Of a stretch of 64,000 nucleotides of DNA, positions 44,649 to 54,060 are shown in pieces. The stretch spans positions 3,228,501-3,292,500 of the forward strand of contig NC_008571.1 in NCBI RefSeq assembly GCF_000060345.1, given 5' to 3'. Numbering within the stretch: position 1 is the stretch's first letter; every line of letters begins with the position of its first letter. The notes beneath the pieces are model-generated. The model was not told the DNA's origin. It was given only the letters and a program-made list of their open reading frames with translations, and ran no database searches. A program made the position numbers and the translations under genes. This stretch comes from Christiangramia forsetii KT0803 (GTDB lineage: Bacteria > Bacteroidota > Bacteroidia > Flavobacteriales > Flavobacteriaceae).

Positions 44649-45455
44649 ATGAAAATAGCAATATTGGGGTGCGGTTGGCTTGGAATGGAACTGGGAAAAA
44701 GACTTCGGAAAGAAAACCATGAAGTTAGAGGTTCTGTTACCAGCATGGAAAAAATGACTGAAGTACGCTCTGCCGGTGTTGTGCCTTATTCTATAAAAGT
44801 TTTTGAAAAGGGAATCCAGGGAGACATTCGATCTTTTCTATCCGGAAGCAACCTTCTAATTATCAATATCCCACCCGGATTAAGAAAGAATCCCGAAATT
44901 AATTTTGTGAAGAAAATTAAAAATCTGATTCCTTATATCGAAAAAGCTCATATCCCGAAGCTAATCTTTACAAGTTCCACATCAGTTTATGAAGATACCG
45001 AAGCTTTCCCGGTTTATGATGAAAATGCGAATAACGATAACTCAAATAATATTGCGGTACAGCTAAGAAATGCGGAGTTATTGCTTTTAAATAATGAAAA
45101 TTTTAATGCGTCTGTAATAAGATTTGGAGGCCTTATTGGAGAAAATAGGCATCCCATTATGTATTTATCGGGAAGAACCGGAATAAAAAATCCAAAGGCA
45201 CCTATAAATCTTGTGCATCAGGAAGATTGCATCGCTGCGATCTTTAAACTTATAGACCAATCAAAAGATAACTCTGTATGGAATGTTGTGTATCCCGAAC
45301 ATCCATCAAAAGAAAAGTATTATTCCAGGATCGCGAAAGAAAGAGATTTAGAAATTCCAGAATTTGATTATTCTGAATCTTCAAAAGGAAAAAAAATTAG
45401 TTCTATCAAGCTTAAACAAGAATTGAAATTTCAATTCTCCCGAACTATCTGGTAG
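44649..45455 (+). CDS. NAD-dependent epimerase/dehydratase-like protein (YeeZ type)
   Basis: 268 residues. The N-terminal Rossmann motif is ILGCGWLGMELGKRL; TSSTSVYED replaces the classic catalytic YxxxK context, so it belongs to the atypical SDR group like YeeZ. Substrate unknown. Likely cotranscribed with the M28 peptidase. Confidence 0.82.
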   Translation: MKIAILGCGWLGMELGKRLRKENHEVRGSVTSMEKMTEVRSAGVVPYSIKVFEKGIQGDIRSFLSGSNLLIINIPPGLRKNPEINFVKKIKNLIPYIEKAHIPKLIFTSSTSVYEDTEAFPVYDENANNDNSNNIAVQLRNAELLLLNNENFNASVIRFGGLIGENRHPIMYLSGRTGIKNPKAPINLVHQEDCIAAIFKLIDQSKDNSVWNVVYPEHPSKEKYYSRIAKERDLEIPEFDYSESSKGKKISSIKLKQELKFQFSRTIW

Positions 45456-45479
45456 TTTATTTTGATAAGTCTCTTTTAA

Positions 45480-46031
45480 CTATTCTATTTTAAACTTAAA
45501 TTCCCCGGTAATATTTTTTGATTGAGATTGGTTAAGGCTATTATGAACCATGATATCAAAATTACCTTCCAGAGTTTTTCCATCCCAAAAACTCACTTTA
45601 AGATATCCCACCTCTTCTGTATTATAATGAGAATACCAGGAAACACCGAAATCAAAATAATCACAGTTACTTTCCTTCTCCCTTCCCGTCTTATAAATTC
45701 CCTCACCTAGAAATTCTTCAATAGTCCCTCCAAGTCTTTGTAATTCCCTAAAATCTACATTATCAATTCCTCCCCAGAAAATAAGTGAATGGTACAGGAC
45801 ACCTACACTTGAAGATCTAACAACTAATTCAGCTCCCAGATTTTTTCTATCTTGATTTTTTCTATCAGCTCCAAAGACAAATTGCTGATCTTCGATCTGT
45901 ATGAGAATAAATTCTTCATAATTTTCGGTATTTATTCGGTCTGGAAGTGGCTGGATTTCCAAAATGTCATCTTGTGACTGGCAAGAAACAAAAAGAATGT
46001 AAACTAGAATAAATTTGTTAAAAAAGCGCAT
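45480..46031 (-). CDS. Hypothetical lipoprotein
   Basis: 183 residues; lipobox LFVSC (Cys17). The mature part looks mostly beta, with VGYLKVSFWDGKTLEGNFDI near the C terminus resembling carbohydrate- or calcium-handling surface proteins only in general pattern. No family named. The 294 bases before the next gene (46032-46325) are AT-rich and show nothing. Confidence 0.7.
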   Translation of the reverse strand: MRFFNKFILVYILFVSCQSQDDILEIQPLPDRINTENYEEFILIQIEDQQFVFGADRKNQDRKNLGAELVVRSSSVGVLYHSLIFWGGIDNVDFRELQRLGGTIEEFLGEGIYKTGREKESNCDYFDFGVSWYSHYNTEEVGYLKVSFWDGKTLEGNFDIMVHNSLNQSQSKNITGEFKFKIE

Positions 46032-46325
46032 AACCCCCTGTTTTTTAAATTAAACACAAGCAGGATTAATCAACCATAATATACGACTTTAATATCTGAT
46101 TGTCAAATATTTACGTGTTTTATAAACCAGATAATAAAACGGTTTGAATTCAAACCTTAATACATATTTTGTAACCAGAGTTGTGCAAAATATTTTAACA
46201 GTGTGTTTTCTCGAAATACAGTATTATATAGATGAAAACAACTATTATATCCATTTTTAAATGAGTAAATCATAATATTTGAAATAAAAGAGTAGTTTTA
46301 GTAAACTAACCATAAAATTTTAAAA

Positions 46326-46892
46326 ATGAGATATTTACTAATTATTCCATCTCTAATATTTACATTGAATTTCGCTTATAGTCAGGATCAATTAATTTTA
46401 AAAAATGGAGAAATTGTGACTGGGGTTGTAACTGCCATTAATAAAGAAGTCGTAAGGATAGACTCAGATGATGCAGGTAGAGTTAAGAGGTATACAGATA
46501 GGGATGTCGAAAAAGCAATAATATTTATTGATGACAAAGAAGTAGAATTTACATATGAAACCGTACCCTTTTTAGGTAAAGTTTTATTAGGTAAGTTATA
46601 CGACGGGAAAGTTGATTTATATACAACTCAAACATATGTTCCCGGTGGTGAAGACCATACAAAGCCTAACAATTATCGTATGGGAGGACAATGGTCAATG
46701 TACTATATGAAAAAAGACAAAGAAGATGATTTTTTTGATCTCAACTACGACGGAGTTCTTTTCAACAAATTTCACAATCGAGTTTCTAAATATTTTAATG
46801 ATTGTCCCTCTTTATCTAAAAAGATCAAAAACAAAGAATTTAAAATGGAAAACCTGGAGGAAATCGCTAAAACATATAATTCATGTGAGTAA
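46326..46892 (+). CDS. Secreted hypothetical protein, NCPxLxKKIK family
   Basis: 188 residues with a signal peptide (1-19, AYSQD). The N-terminal mature part (LKNGEIVTGVVTAINKEVVR) looks like a small beta-barrel domain. The C terminus has YFNDCPSLSKKIKNK, matched by YFSNCPELLKKIK in the next gene, so the two share a C-terminal domain. Confidence 0.72.
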   Translation: MRYLLIIPSLIFTLNFAYSQDQLILKNGEIVTGVVTAINKEVVRIDSDDAGRVKRYTDRDVEKAIIFIDDKEVEFTYETVPFLGKVLLGKLYDGKVDLYTTQTYVPGGEDHTKPNNYRMGGQWSMYYMKKDKEDDFFDLNYDGVLFNKFHNRVSKYFNDCPSLSKKIKNKEFKMENLEEIAKTYNSCE

Positions 46893-46928
46893 GATTAAAA
46901 CTCTAAACAGAGCTAAAACCAATATTTT

Positions 46929-47549
46929 TTGAAACTACTATTTGCCATATTTCCGATCTTAATATCTTTCCATAGCTATTCTCAAGAAACAGTAGGATAT
47001 GCAATTACAGAGAATAATGAAAGAATAGATTTTTATCAAAATGTTGAAAAAAGGTCAAAATTAGCTTATAACCACGTAATTTCAGGAGATGTTAGTATGA
47101 CCGGACAATTTATCTTTTATCTTGATAAAAAGAATGAATTTAGAAAAATTCCTCAAAAGAAAATAAAGGAATTAAATTATGGCCTCAAAAGATTTTTGAC
47201 CCTTCCTCTTAGCTGGAGTATGGATAGGATACATGAAGTAATAGCTGAAAATGATAAGTACCTACTAACTCAATATTATTTCAATGGCGTTAATTACTTG
47301 TATGTATTTGACAAAAGCAATATGAAATATGTAGAAAAGAAAATTTCTCACAGTTATAAGGTGAAAAAAGATTCTAAAAATTTTGAAAGATATATTAAAC
47401 CCTATTTTTCCAACTGTCCTGAGCTACTAAAAAAAATAAAATTTAATATTGAAAATATTAAATATCGAAGTAATGCTGCTTATAAAGATAACTCTGAATA
47501 TGCAGATAATTATTTGTTCAATAGTATTTCAAATTTTCAATGCAAATAA
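46929..47549 (+). CDS. Secreted hypothetical protein, NCPxLxKKIK family
   Basis: 206 residues starting at TTG 46929, the only start that yields the signal peptide MKLLFAIFPILISFHSYSQE. It resembles the previous protein in layout and in the PYFSNCPELLKKIK element; probably a cotranscribed relative. The 150 bases after it contain no clear gene. Confidence 0.68.
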   Translation: MKLLFAIFPILISFHSYSQETVGYAITENNERIDFYQNVEKRSKLAYNHVISGDVSMTGQFIFYLDKKNEFRKIPQKKIKELNYGLKRFLTLPLSWSMDRIHEVIAENDKYLLTQYYFNGVNYLYVFDKSNMKYVEKKISHSYKVKKDSKNFERYIKPYFSNCPELLKKIKFNIENIKYRSNAAYKDNSEYADNYLFNSISNFQCK

Positions 47550-47699
47550 ACCGCCAGTAGCCGGAATCCTAAGAAAGGAAATAAATAATTTGACCAACAA
47601 ACCAATACTAAACAGACAAATCTTCATCCTTACTAGCGCAATTCGCGATAACCAGGAGCGTTATGAAAAAGAAGTCAGGCACTAAAAAAAATCTCACAA

Positions 47700-48422
47700 T
47701 TATTTTGAATAAGCCTCTTCGTAGGGAGACCAGATTTCATAAATGGGATTTCCTTTTGAACTTTTTCCGGAATGATGCCATTCTCCATTTTTCACTTCAT
47801 AGTCGAAGCTAAGATCGGCTCCCACCCGACTATCATCTCTGGAAAAGAACTCAATATGTTCAGTATATTTTCCATTTTCTGCGGAATATGTACCTCCACC
47901 GGTTCCGGAAAATTCTCGTGTTGCCGAATTAAATGCTACCCATTGAAAACGGTCCCCGCTAAGGATTTTTATGGTTCTTCTATCTCCGGGTTTCATCTTA
48001 TTCATATTACCATCTCTTTTCCTTCCGGTAATTACCCAGTTTCCATTTAGATCGTTTTCATTAGTTGAAATTCGCTCCCATACCTGAACCTCCGTTACAT
48101 TATTGATCTGGATCTTATTCTCGCCCTGAAAACTCAGCTTTGGATCTTGGAGTTCTCCAATCATTTCAGGAGATTTGGTATTAAAATCCAGCGTAGTAGT
48201 ATAATCGTCATTTGTAAACTCCCCTCCAAGCGCCCACAGAAATTCGTTTGTGCCTGCTTTTTTCGCTCCTTCAGCAAAATAACTATCCTGGTAGACCCTC
48301 ACTACTTCTTTATCGGAAACTTCTTTGCCGTTCTCTTCCACTAATTTCCAGGAGCCTGTAAGGGATTGTGAAAATAAACTGGCAGAAAATAATAAAATTG
48401 AAAGTATAAAAATCTTCTTCAT
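47700..48422 (-). CDS. Secreted lipocalin-like protein
   Basis: 240 residues with a signal peptide (1-18, LFSQS). Two repeats of a beta-rich unit each start GxW (LTGSWKLVEENGKE; LNGNWVITGRKRDG), as in lipocalin-like DUF families common in Flavobacteriia. Role unknown. Confidence 0.75.
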   Translation of the reverse strand: MKKIFILSILLFSASLFSQSLTGSWKLVEENGKEVSDKEVVRVYQDSYFAEGAKKAGTNEFLWALGGEFTNDDYTTTLDFNTKSPEMIGELQDPKLSFQGENKIQINNVTEVQVWERISTNENDLNGNWVITGRKRDGNMNKMKPGDRRTIKILSGDRFQWVAFNSATREFSGTGGGTYSAENGKYTEHIEFFSRDDSRVGADLSFDYEVKNGEWHHSGKSSKGNPIYEIWSPYEEAYSK

Positions 48423-48510
48423 AATTATATGTGTTTGAATTCTATATATTTAAAATTAAGAATTATTCTGCTTTTAAACAGTTCGATTTAAAGGGAAGCT
48501 TATATTCTTT

Positions 48511-48592
48511 CGTCACCCTGAATTTATTTCAGGGTCTTAATATCGCATTGATTTACATTAAACTGAGATTCTGAAACAAGTTCAGAATGACG
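48511..48592. repeat. REP-like inverted pair
   Basis: CGTCACCCTGAATTTATTTC AGGG at 48511 and GATTCTGAAACAAGTTCAGA ATGACG ending at 48592 are an inverted pair like that at 22306-22383. The 249-base gap holds nothing else. Confidence 0.75.
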
Positions 48593-48671
48593 CCATTTTT
48601 CAGTTTAGAATGCTCTAAGGACGACCAAAATTTAAAAAGATATTTTTAAAATTCAATTAAAATACATGAGG

Positions 48672-49895
48672 CTATTCCTTTTCCTCTCCGTATTTATCAT
48701 ATTCAGGATATAGGAAATTGTTATAAGGAAACCTGGTAATATGAATCTCTCTTACAGCTTCATAAACTTTTTTACGAAATTCCTCCATGTTTTCCTTATT
48801 CAGAGCTGAAATAAAAAGTACATTATCGCCCATACGGTTCATCCAGGTCTTTTTCCAGTCCTTTAAAGAATAGTGAGCTGAGGTTCTTTCGGTAATAAGA
48901 TCATCTTCGTCAATCTTTTCAGCTTCATAAGAATCGATCTTATTAAAGACCATGATCGTAGGCTTGTCTAGAGTTTCAATTTCTGTAAGAATTTTATTTA
49001 CAGAATCTATATGATCTTCAAAGTTCGGATGGGAAATATCTACTACATGAAGCAGAAGATCTGCTTCTCTTACCTCATCCAGTGTCGATTTAAAAGACTC
49101 TACAAGCTGTGTAGGTAACTTTCTAATAAAACCAACCGTATCACTTAGCAAGAATGGTAAATTGCGAATAACCACCTTCCTAACAGTGGTATCCAGGGTT
49201 GCAAAGAGTTTATTTTCAGCAAAAACATCGCTTTTGCTTATTACATTCATTAAGGTAGATTTTCCAACATTGGTATAACCAACCAGGGCAACGCGAACTA
49301 GTTGTCCACGATTGCCTCGCTGCACCTCCATTTGCTTATCTATAACCTTCAGTTTATTCTTAAGCAGGGAAATTTTATCTCGAACTATCCTACGGTCGGT
49401 TTCGATCTCTGTTTCACCGGGACCACGCATACCAATACCACCACGTTGTCTTTCAAGGTGAGTCCACATACCTGCAAGCCTGGGCAGTAAATATTCATAT
49501 TGCGCAAGCTCAACCTGGGTTCTTGCGTAGCTCGTTTTAGCTCTCTGCGCAAAAATGTCCAGAATAAGACCGGTTCTATCCAGAATCTTGCATTTAAGGA
49601 GTTTCTCAATATTTTTTTGCTGTGCTGGAGAAAGTTCATCATCAAATATCACAGCACCTATGTCATTTTCTGCCGCAAATTCTTTAACATCATTCATCTT
49701 TCCTGAACCAATAAAGGTCTTCGGGTCTGGTTTATCCAATCGCTGTGAAAATCTCTTGATAACCTCACCTCCTGCGGTATAGGTCAAAAATTCCAGTTCA
49801 TCCAGATATTCCTCCAGTTTTTCTTCATCCTGCTCTCTGGTAACAATACCTATAAGAACAGTTCTTTCATAAGATAAATCAGTTTTTTCAATCAT
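48672..49895 (-). CDS. hflX: GTPase HflX
   Basis: Ribosome-associated GTPase of 407 residues from ATG 49895 (MIEKTDLSYERTVL); a TTG three codons earlier is in frame. N-terminal HflX domain with RLAGMWTHLERQRGGIGMRG before the G domain: G1 GYTNVGKST, G3 DTVGFI, G4 NKID. It rescues or splits stalled ribosomes in known species. Leftward, after the SUF stretch but separated from it by two terminators. Confidence 0.95.
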   Translation of the reverse strand: MIEKTDLSYERTVLIGIVTREQDEEKLEEYLDELEFLTYTAGGEVIKRFSQRLDKPDPKTFIGSGKMNDVKEFAAENDIGAVIFDDELSPAQQKNIEKLLKCKILDRTGLILDIFAQRAKTSYARTQVELAQYEYLLPRLAGMWTHLERQRGGIGMRGPGETEIETDRRIVRDKISLLKNKLKVIDKQMEVQRGNRGQLVRVALVGYTNVGKSTLMNVISKSDVFAENKLFATLDTTVRKVVIRNLPFLLSDTVGFIRKLPTQLVESFKSTLDEVREADLLLHVVDISHPNFEDHIDSVNKILTEIETLDKPTIMVFNKIDSYEAEKIDEDDLITERTSAHYSLKDWKKTWMNRMGDNVLFISALNKENMEEFRKKVYEAVREIHITRFPYNNFLYPEYDKYGEEKE

Positions 49896-49966
49896 AGAAC
49901 ACAAAGATAATCAATAGATAGCTACAGAATTAAAAGCTAGTCTACTTCAACATAAATTTAACTGAA

Positions 49967-49995
49967 AAGGCCTGCGAAATTAATTCACAGGCCTT
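49967..49995 (-). terminator. Second hairpin after the DUF3078 gene
   Basis: AAGGCCTG (49967-49974) and CAGGCCTT (49988-49995), perfect 8-bp stem with 13-base loop, flanked by A and T runs. Confidence 0.75.
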
Positions 49996-50003
49996 AAAAA
50001 ATA

Positions 50004-50030
50004 AAAAATTCAGGATAATGCTGAATTTTT
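50004..50030 (-). terminator. First hairpin after the DUF3078 gene
   Basis: AAAAATTCAG (50004-50013) and CTGAATTTTT (50021-50030), perfect 10-bp stem, 7-base loop. Read leftward it is followed by a T-rich stretch. Together with the next hairpin it ends the SUF-side transcript. Confidence 0.8.
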
Positions 50031-50060
50031 GCTCTTCAAAATCTAGCTATGCACAGGGCT

Positions 50061-50963
50061 CTAAAACCCAAAATTTATCCCCAGGCCAAATACTTCTCTA
50101 ATCTGAAATGCAGCCACTGCATTATCATCATAAATCGCCTGGAAAATAAAATTAGCTGAAAGATAATCGTTGATTCCCATTTCCAGGTTCAACAAATAAT
50201 CTATATCTACGTTTCCAGGTTCTTCCAAATAATTGGAATATAAACCAAGTGAATGCTCCATATTTACGTTTTCAAGCACCTCATAGCTTACAAAAGCACT
50301 AAGTGAAGCGCCAAGCTCAAACCTCATAGATTTTCCCTGATCTACTCCAAAATAATCTCCATCTGTATAACCCTCGGTACTGGTAAAATCTTTATCTACC
50401 AATATAAATCTAGCGGTAGCCGGTGCAAAGTTTACGATAAAATCATCATTCTTTTTATACATAATGCCAGGACCGGTTTGAATATATCCCGGAGACATAA
50501 AATGTGTTGTTTCTGTACGAATAGTTTCTCCTGTATCAGGATCTTCCCCAAATTCGTAACCTTTTGCAAACTGGGTTCTAAAATTCAAGAACCAGGTGTA
50601 ATAAAAGTTCGTTTCTTTCATTTGTTTACCGGCGATTGAATTTAATTCTAATCGGTCACTGGTTTTTCTAGCAAACTCATCCCCTTTTACTTTGGTAAGA
50701 CCATAATTGGCAAGGATTTTATTATCCCAGGTGAAATCATCTTTCCTATAATTAAACTGGTAATCTACGGTAAGATTTCCAGCAATACTTGAAGTTCCGC
50801 CCCCGGTCCATTCTTTATTGAATGCAGACTGATTAAAGAGTAACTGGATATTTCCTTCTTTCGTCCATCCATTCTTAGGTATTGAATCGTTTTCTTCTTC
50901 TTGTGCAATTAAAATTACTGAGCTTAACAGCAAGGAAAATGTAAATAATAAAGTTTTCTTCAT
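50061..50963 (-). CDS. DUF3078 domain protein, probable outer membrane barrel
   Basis: 300 residues with a signal peptide (1-20, LIAQE). GWTKEGNIQLLFNQSAFNKEWTGGG is the start of DUF3078, a family limited largely to Bacteroidetes. Alternating hydrophobic strands through to the final FGLGINFGF suggest a beta-barrel. It follows the DUF2480 gene by 2 bases and ends the gene cluster. Confidence 0.85.
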   Translation of the reverse strand: MKKTLLFTFSLLLSSVILIAQEEENDSIPKNGWTKEGNIQLLFNQSAFNKEWTGGGTSSIAGNLTVDYQFNYRKDDFTWDNKILANYGLTKVKGDEFARKTSDRLELNSIAGKQMKETNFYYTWFLNFRTQFAKGYEFGEDPDTGETIRTETTHFMSPGYIQTGPGIMYKKNDDFIVNFAPATARFILVDKDFTSTEGYTDGDYFGVDQGKSMRFELGASLSAFVSYEVLENVNMEHSLGLYSNYLEEPGNVDIDYLLNLEMGINDYLSANFIFQAIYDDNAVAAFQIREVFGLGINFGF

Positions 50964-50965
50964 AA

Positions 50966-51478
50966 CTAATTTTTCGGTTTTTTATATAAAGGAACTGATG
51001 AACAGGCTTCCCCATACATCAGGCTTTTTACCACAGGTTGGAGTTTATTAATAAGGAATATATAAGCATTTTTGGGCACAGGCTTATTAGAACAGCCTTT
51101 AACAATCACGGCCTTACCTTCCAGATCTGAGACATCCAGATTATCAATAATTTCCTGATAAAGATGACTTTCAAGCATTTCCAAATCTCCAATCACAACC
51201 TTTTTGGCAAATGGCTCTAAATACGAACTAATAAGCATATAGGCCCAGGCAGGCACAATTGCATCTGTAGAACAGCCAAGTGCTATGAACTGATCGTTAT
51301 ATTGTGACCAGTCATGCTCTTTTGCCTGATCCCTAAATTCTTTCTCTCTCAAAACGAAGCCCTCATGAAACCACTGACTAAGATCAAAAACAAACCTTTG
51401 ACCTTTTGGATAGTGATCCTCAAGATTAAAGGTTATTAGTTTACTTTGAGCGACTCGATTTAATATCTCTTCCGCCAT
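50966..51478 (-). CDS. DUF2480 family protein
   Basis: 170 residues, cytoplasmic. The family sits with SUF genes throughout the Flavobacteriia; this copy has GCSTDAIVPAWAYMLI and KGCSNKPVPKNAYIFL, with conserved Cys in both. Context suggests a link to iron-sulfur assembly, still unproven. It lies 9 bases after the SufT-like gene. Confidence 0.88.
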   Translation of the reverse strand: MAEEILNRVAQSKLITFNLEDHYPKGQRFVFDLSQWFHEGFVLREKEFRDQAKEHDWSQYNDQFIALGCSTDAIVPAWAYMLISSYLEPFAKKVVIGDLEMLESHLYQEIIDNLDVSDLEGKAVIVKGCSNKPVPKNAYIFLINKLQPVVKSLMYGEACSSVPLYKKPKN

Positions 51479-51487
51479 AATTTTAAA

Positions 51488-51811
51488 TTATAATAGTCCG
51501 AGTTCCAGTTTTGCACCTTCACTCATCAAATCCTGACTCCACGGTGGGTCAAAAGTAATTTCAACTTCCGCATCCTTTACCGAATCAAGAGACTTTACTT
51601 TTTCTTCTACCTCCAGGGGCAGTGTTTCAGCTACAGGGCAGTTTGGAGTAGTAAGTGTCATTAAGATTTTTACGTCATAATCTGTACTTACCATCACATC
51701 ATAAATAAGACCGAGTTCGTAGATATCAACCGGGATCTCAGGGTCATATATTGTTTTAAGAACAGTTACGATCTTTTCCCCTAATTCCTGTGTGTTTATT
51801 TCCTGTTCCAT
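51488..51811 (-). CDS. sufT: SufT-like iron-sulfur assembly factor (DUF59/MIP18)
   Basis: 107 residues. YDPEIPVDIYELGLIYDV and TTPNCPVAETLP are the DUF59 signature with the invariant Cys, matching the SufT/MIP18 group that helps mature iron-sulfur proteins. It ends 9 bases before DUF2480 and starts 1 base from the SufE stop. Confidence 0.92.
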   Translation of the reverse strand: MEQEINTQELGEKIVTVLKTIYDPEIPVDIYELGLIYDVMVSTDYDVKILMTLTTPNCPVAETLPLEVEEKVKSLDSVKDAEVEITFDPPWSQDLMSEGAKLELGLL

Positions 51812-51812
51812 T

Positions 51813-52235
51813 TTAATTCAATTGAGTTTGATATGCTATCGCATACATTTTTAGTTGTTTGATCATACTTACCAATCCGTTGGCCCTTGTTGGAGACAAA
51901 TGCTCTTTTAAACCAATTTCATCGATAAATTGAGTATCGGCTTCAATAATTTCTGAAGGATGTTGATCTGAAAATACTCTTATAAGAATTGCTACGATTC
52001 CTTTTGTAATAATTGCATCACTATCTGCAGTAAAAGCAAGTTTATCGCCTTCCAGTTCAGCATGAACCCACACTTTGCTCTGGCAACCTTTAATAAGGTT
52101 TTCGTCTATCTTATATTTCTCGTCAATTAACGGCAATGACTTGCCCAACTCTATCATATATTCATAGCGCTGCATCCAGTCATCAAACATTGAAAACTCA
52201 TCAATAACCTCCTGTTGTCTTTCCTGAATCGTCAT
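51813..52235 (-). CDS. sufE: Cysteine desulfuration protein SufE
   Basis: 140 residues. LIKGCQSKVWVHAEL holds the active Cys that takes persulfide sulfur from SufS. Length is normal. Tightly linked to the SufT-like gene and separated from sufS by the metalloprotease and a small gene. Confidence 0.94.
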   Translation of the reverse strand: MTIQERQQEVIDEFSMFDDWMQRYEYMIELGKSLPLIDEKYKIDENLIKGCQSKVWVHAELEGDKLAFTADSDAIITKGIVAILIRVFSDQHPSEIIEADTQFIDEIGLKEHLSPTRANGLVSMIKQLKMYAIAYQTQLN

Positions 52236-52272
52236 ATTTCAATTTTAAGCAAAAGTACAATAACAAGAAGTG

Positions 52273-52704
52273 CTATTCAACATTTTCTGCCAATCTTAGG
52301 ATAGCCTCTACTAATGGTTTTACTTCTAGCGGTGGATGACCATGATCGAATGAGTTAGTCTTATAAATAGTATCATTCTTACGCACACTTAAAATTGCGT
52401 GCAAAGCAGCATCTGAAGCTCTTGAATCTGAAGGAGCTTTTAACTGACTCATTTTTGAAGCCTCTATTTTATTTGTAATTTCAATTAAAGAATTCCAGTC
52501 TTCTGCGGTAATACTATTGGAGTTTTCAATAGTATTTAAACCTGTACTTTTCACCGTTACCTGATTGGGTGTCACAGTGTACATGGTAGAAGATCCCCTG
52601 GTGAAAGTTTCATAGCTTATTACATTGATATTTTCATCTTTTTGATTAGTACAATCGTTAGTTGAAAAGAGGAATATTACAAAGGCTAAAAAGCTGATTT
52701 TCAT
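52273..52704 (-). CDS. Hypothetical exported protein
   Basis: 143 residues. N-terminal signal (1-16) ends near TNDCTNQ; the Cys might be a lipobox but the fit is poor. The mature part contains EDWNSLIEITNKIEASKM and a His-rich DHGHPPLEV. Unknown family. Sits between sufE and the M43 protease in the SUF stretch. Confidence 0.65.
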   Translation of the reverse strand: MKISFLAFVIFLFSTNDCTNQKDENINVISYETFTRGSSTMYTVTPNQVTVKSTGLNTIENSNSITAEDWNSLIEITNKIEASKMSQLKAPSDSRASDAALHAILSVRKNDTIYKTNSFDHGHPPLEVKPLVEAILRLAENVE

Positions 52705-52738
52705 AATTTATATATTTTAGATTTAAAGCATATTACAA

Positions 52739-52766
52739 AAAAAGGCACCACAAGGGTGCCTCTTTT
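52739..52766 (-). terminator. Terminator of the M43 protease gene
   Basis: Read leftward, GGCACC/GGTGCC with the loop CTTGT and a following T7, between 52739 and 52766. Confidence 0.85.
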
Positions 52767-52786
52767 AAATATTATTAACTGAAAAA

Positions 52787-53761
52787 TTAGTCAGCCATTG
52801 TCGCACGGAAACCTCCGTTAGCGAATACACTAAGCATTCTTGACTTCTGACCTTCAGTAAACATATTAAGACAAGGATCGTCCGAATAATCCATAAAGTT
52901 CATGGTCATATCTGCAGTTCCACAATTAACAGTAGGATAGGTTGGGCAGCCTCTTGAAGCTGCATCAGAATCTGGAGTATCAGCTACGAAATCTGTAGCT
53001 CCACATCCACCATCACCCCAAATATGACGAAGGTTCAACCAGTGACCCACCTCATGAGTTGCGGTTCTACCCGTAGAGTATTGAGTTGTTCCCGTGAACC
53101 TGTGATCCATCACTACACCATCTGTAGCCCAGCTTCCTCCAGGGAATTGAGCATAACCAAGGATGTTACCTCCACGGTATGGCATGTTGCTAACCACCCA
53201 GATATTTAAAAATTCCTGAGGATTTACAACATCAGAACCATCACTTGAAGTGAATTTCATACTATCATCCGGTCTCCACTGGCGCTTTTTAGTTTTAACA
53301 CGAATTACGTCTTCCAGAACAAAACGAACCCCAATATTAGCTTCTACCTGGGTAAATTCTGAAGGGATTGTGTTTCTTCCAGGATTATTCATGCTGAAAT
53401 CTTCATTTAAAGCAGCAACCTGATCCTGAAGTTGAGATAATGGAATATTCTCACTTGCATCTTTGTAAAGTACATGGAATACAATTGGAATTTCAATCTT
53501 TCCATCGGCTGCAAGTCGTTTTGTCCAACCATTGCTAAGAGCTTTCTGGGTATGTTCTTCAACAGCAGCCATTTTCGCAACTAGATCTGGATTCTCCGCG
53601 ATTTTCTCATCAAGAACACCCATAGTTCCACATTGTTCTTTTGCAATTTCAAGGGTTTCCTGTGATGCTAGCATAGAATCTTCAACGCTCTCTTCTGAAG
53701 ATTTCTGGCAGGATGCGAAGACCAGGGTCAGGGCCGAAGCCAATAAATAAATTCTTTTCAT
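52787..53761 (-). CDS. M43 family (cytophagalysin-like) zinc metalloprotease lipoprotein
   Basis: 324 residues; lipobox LVFASC (Cys18). A pro-region of about 90 residues precedes the catalytic domain. HEVGHWLNLRHIWG is the metzincin HExxHxxGxxH-type zinc motif and MNFMDYSDDPC the Met-turn of pappalysin-like M43B proteases. Cleaves proteins outside the cell in known relatives. No secretion-tail domain (Por) is present. It interrupts the SUF gene stretch and has its own terminator. Confidence 0.93.
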   Translation of the reverse strand: MKRIYLLASALTLVFASCQKSSEESVEDSMLASQETLEIAKEQCGTMGVLDEKIAENPDLVAKMAAVEEHTQKALSNGWTKRLAADGKIEIPIVFHVLYKDASENIPLSQLQDQVAALNEDFSMNNPGRNTIPSEFTQVEANIGVRFVLEDVIRVKTKKRQWRPDDSMKFTSSDGSDVVNPQEFLNIWVVSNMPYRGGNILGYAQFPGGSWATDGVVMDHRFTGTTQYSTGRTATHEVGHWLNLRHIWGDGGCGATDFVADTPDSDAASRGCPTYPTVNCGTADMTMNFMDYSDDPCLNMFTEGQKSRMLSVFANGGFRATMAD

Positions 53762-53978
53762 GTAGTAATAAGTTTTTGGTTAAAAAATTATTTCCCGTCG
53801 ATAGTTTTAAAATCGTATTGGCCAAAAAATAAAATTACCGACTTATTAATTGTTTGGTTTAAGCTTAATATTTTTGGCACTATTTCAGCAAATTTCCTGA
53901 AAAATACGAGCTGAATATAGCCAAAGTTTTAAGCAATCCTTAACGTAAAGAAAAGAGAATATTAACACAAAAGGATGT

Positions 53979-54008
53979 TTCGACGATAAAACCAGGCTAT
54001 TCGTCGAA
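53979..54008. promoter_or_regulatory. Hairpin upstream of the M43 protease gene
   Basis: TTCGACGA (53979-53986) and TCGTCGAA (54001-54008) form an 8-bp inverted repeat with a 14-base loop. A TTTCGTCGAA copy also stands upstream of the 37628 gene near 38315. Might be an operator; the rest of 53762-54060 shows nothing. Confidence 0.35.
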
Positions 54009-54060
54009 CGAGAAGACATGTTAAAATTTAAAAAATCTTAGAATATTTTGAAATTAGATG

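Noticed and set aside
47449-47685. Frame of 78 codons after the second NCP-family gene
   Set aside because: It overlaps the conserved end of the real gene in another frame and has no recognisable content.
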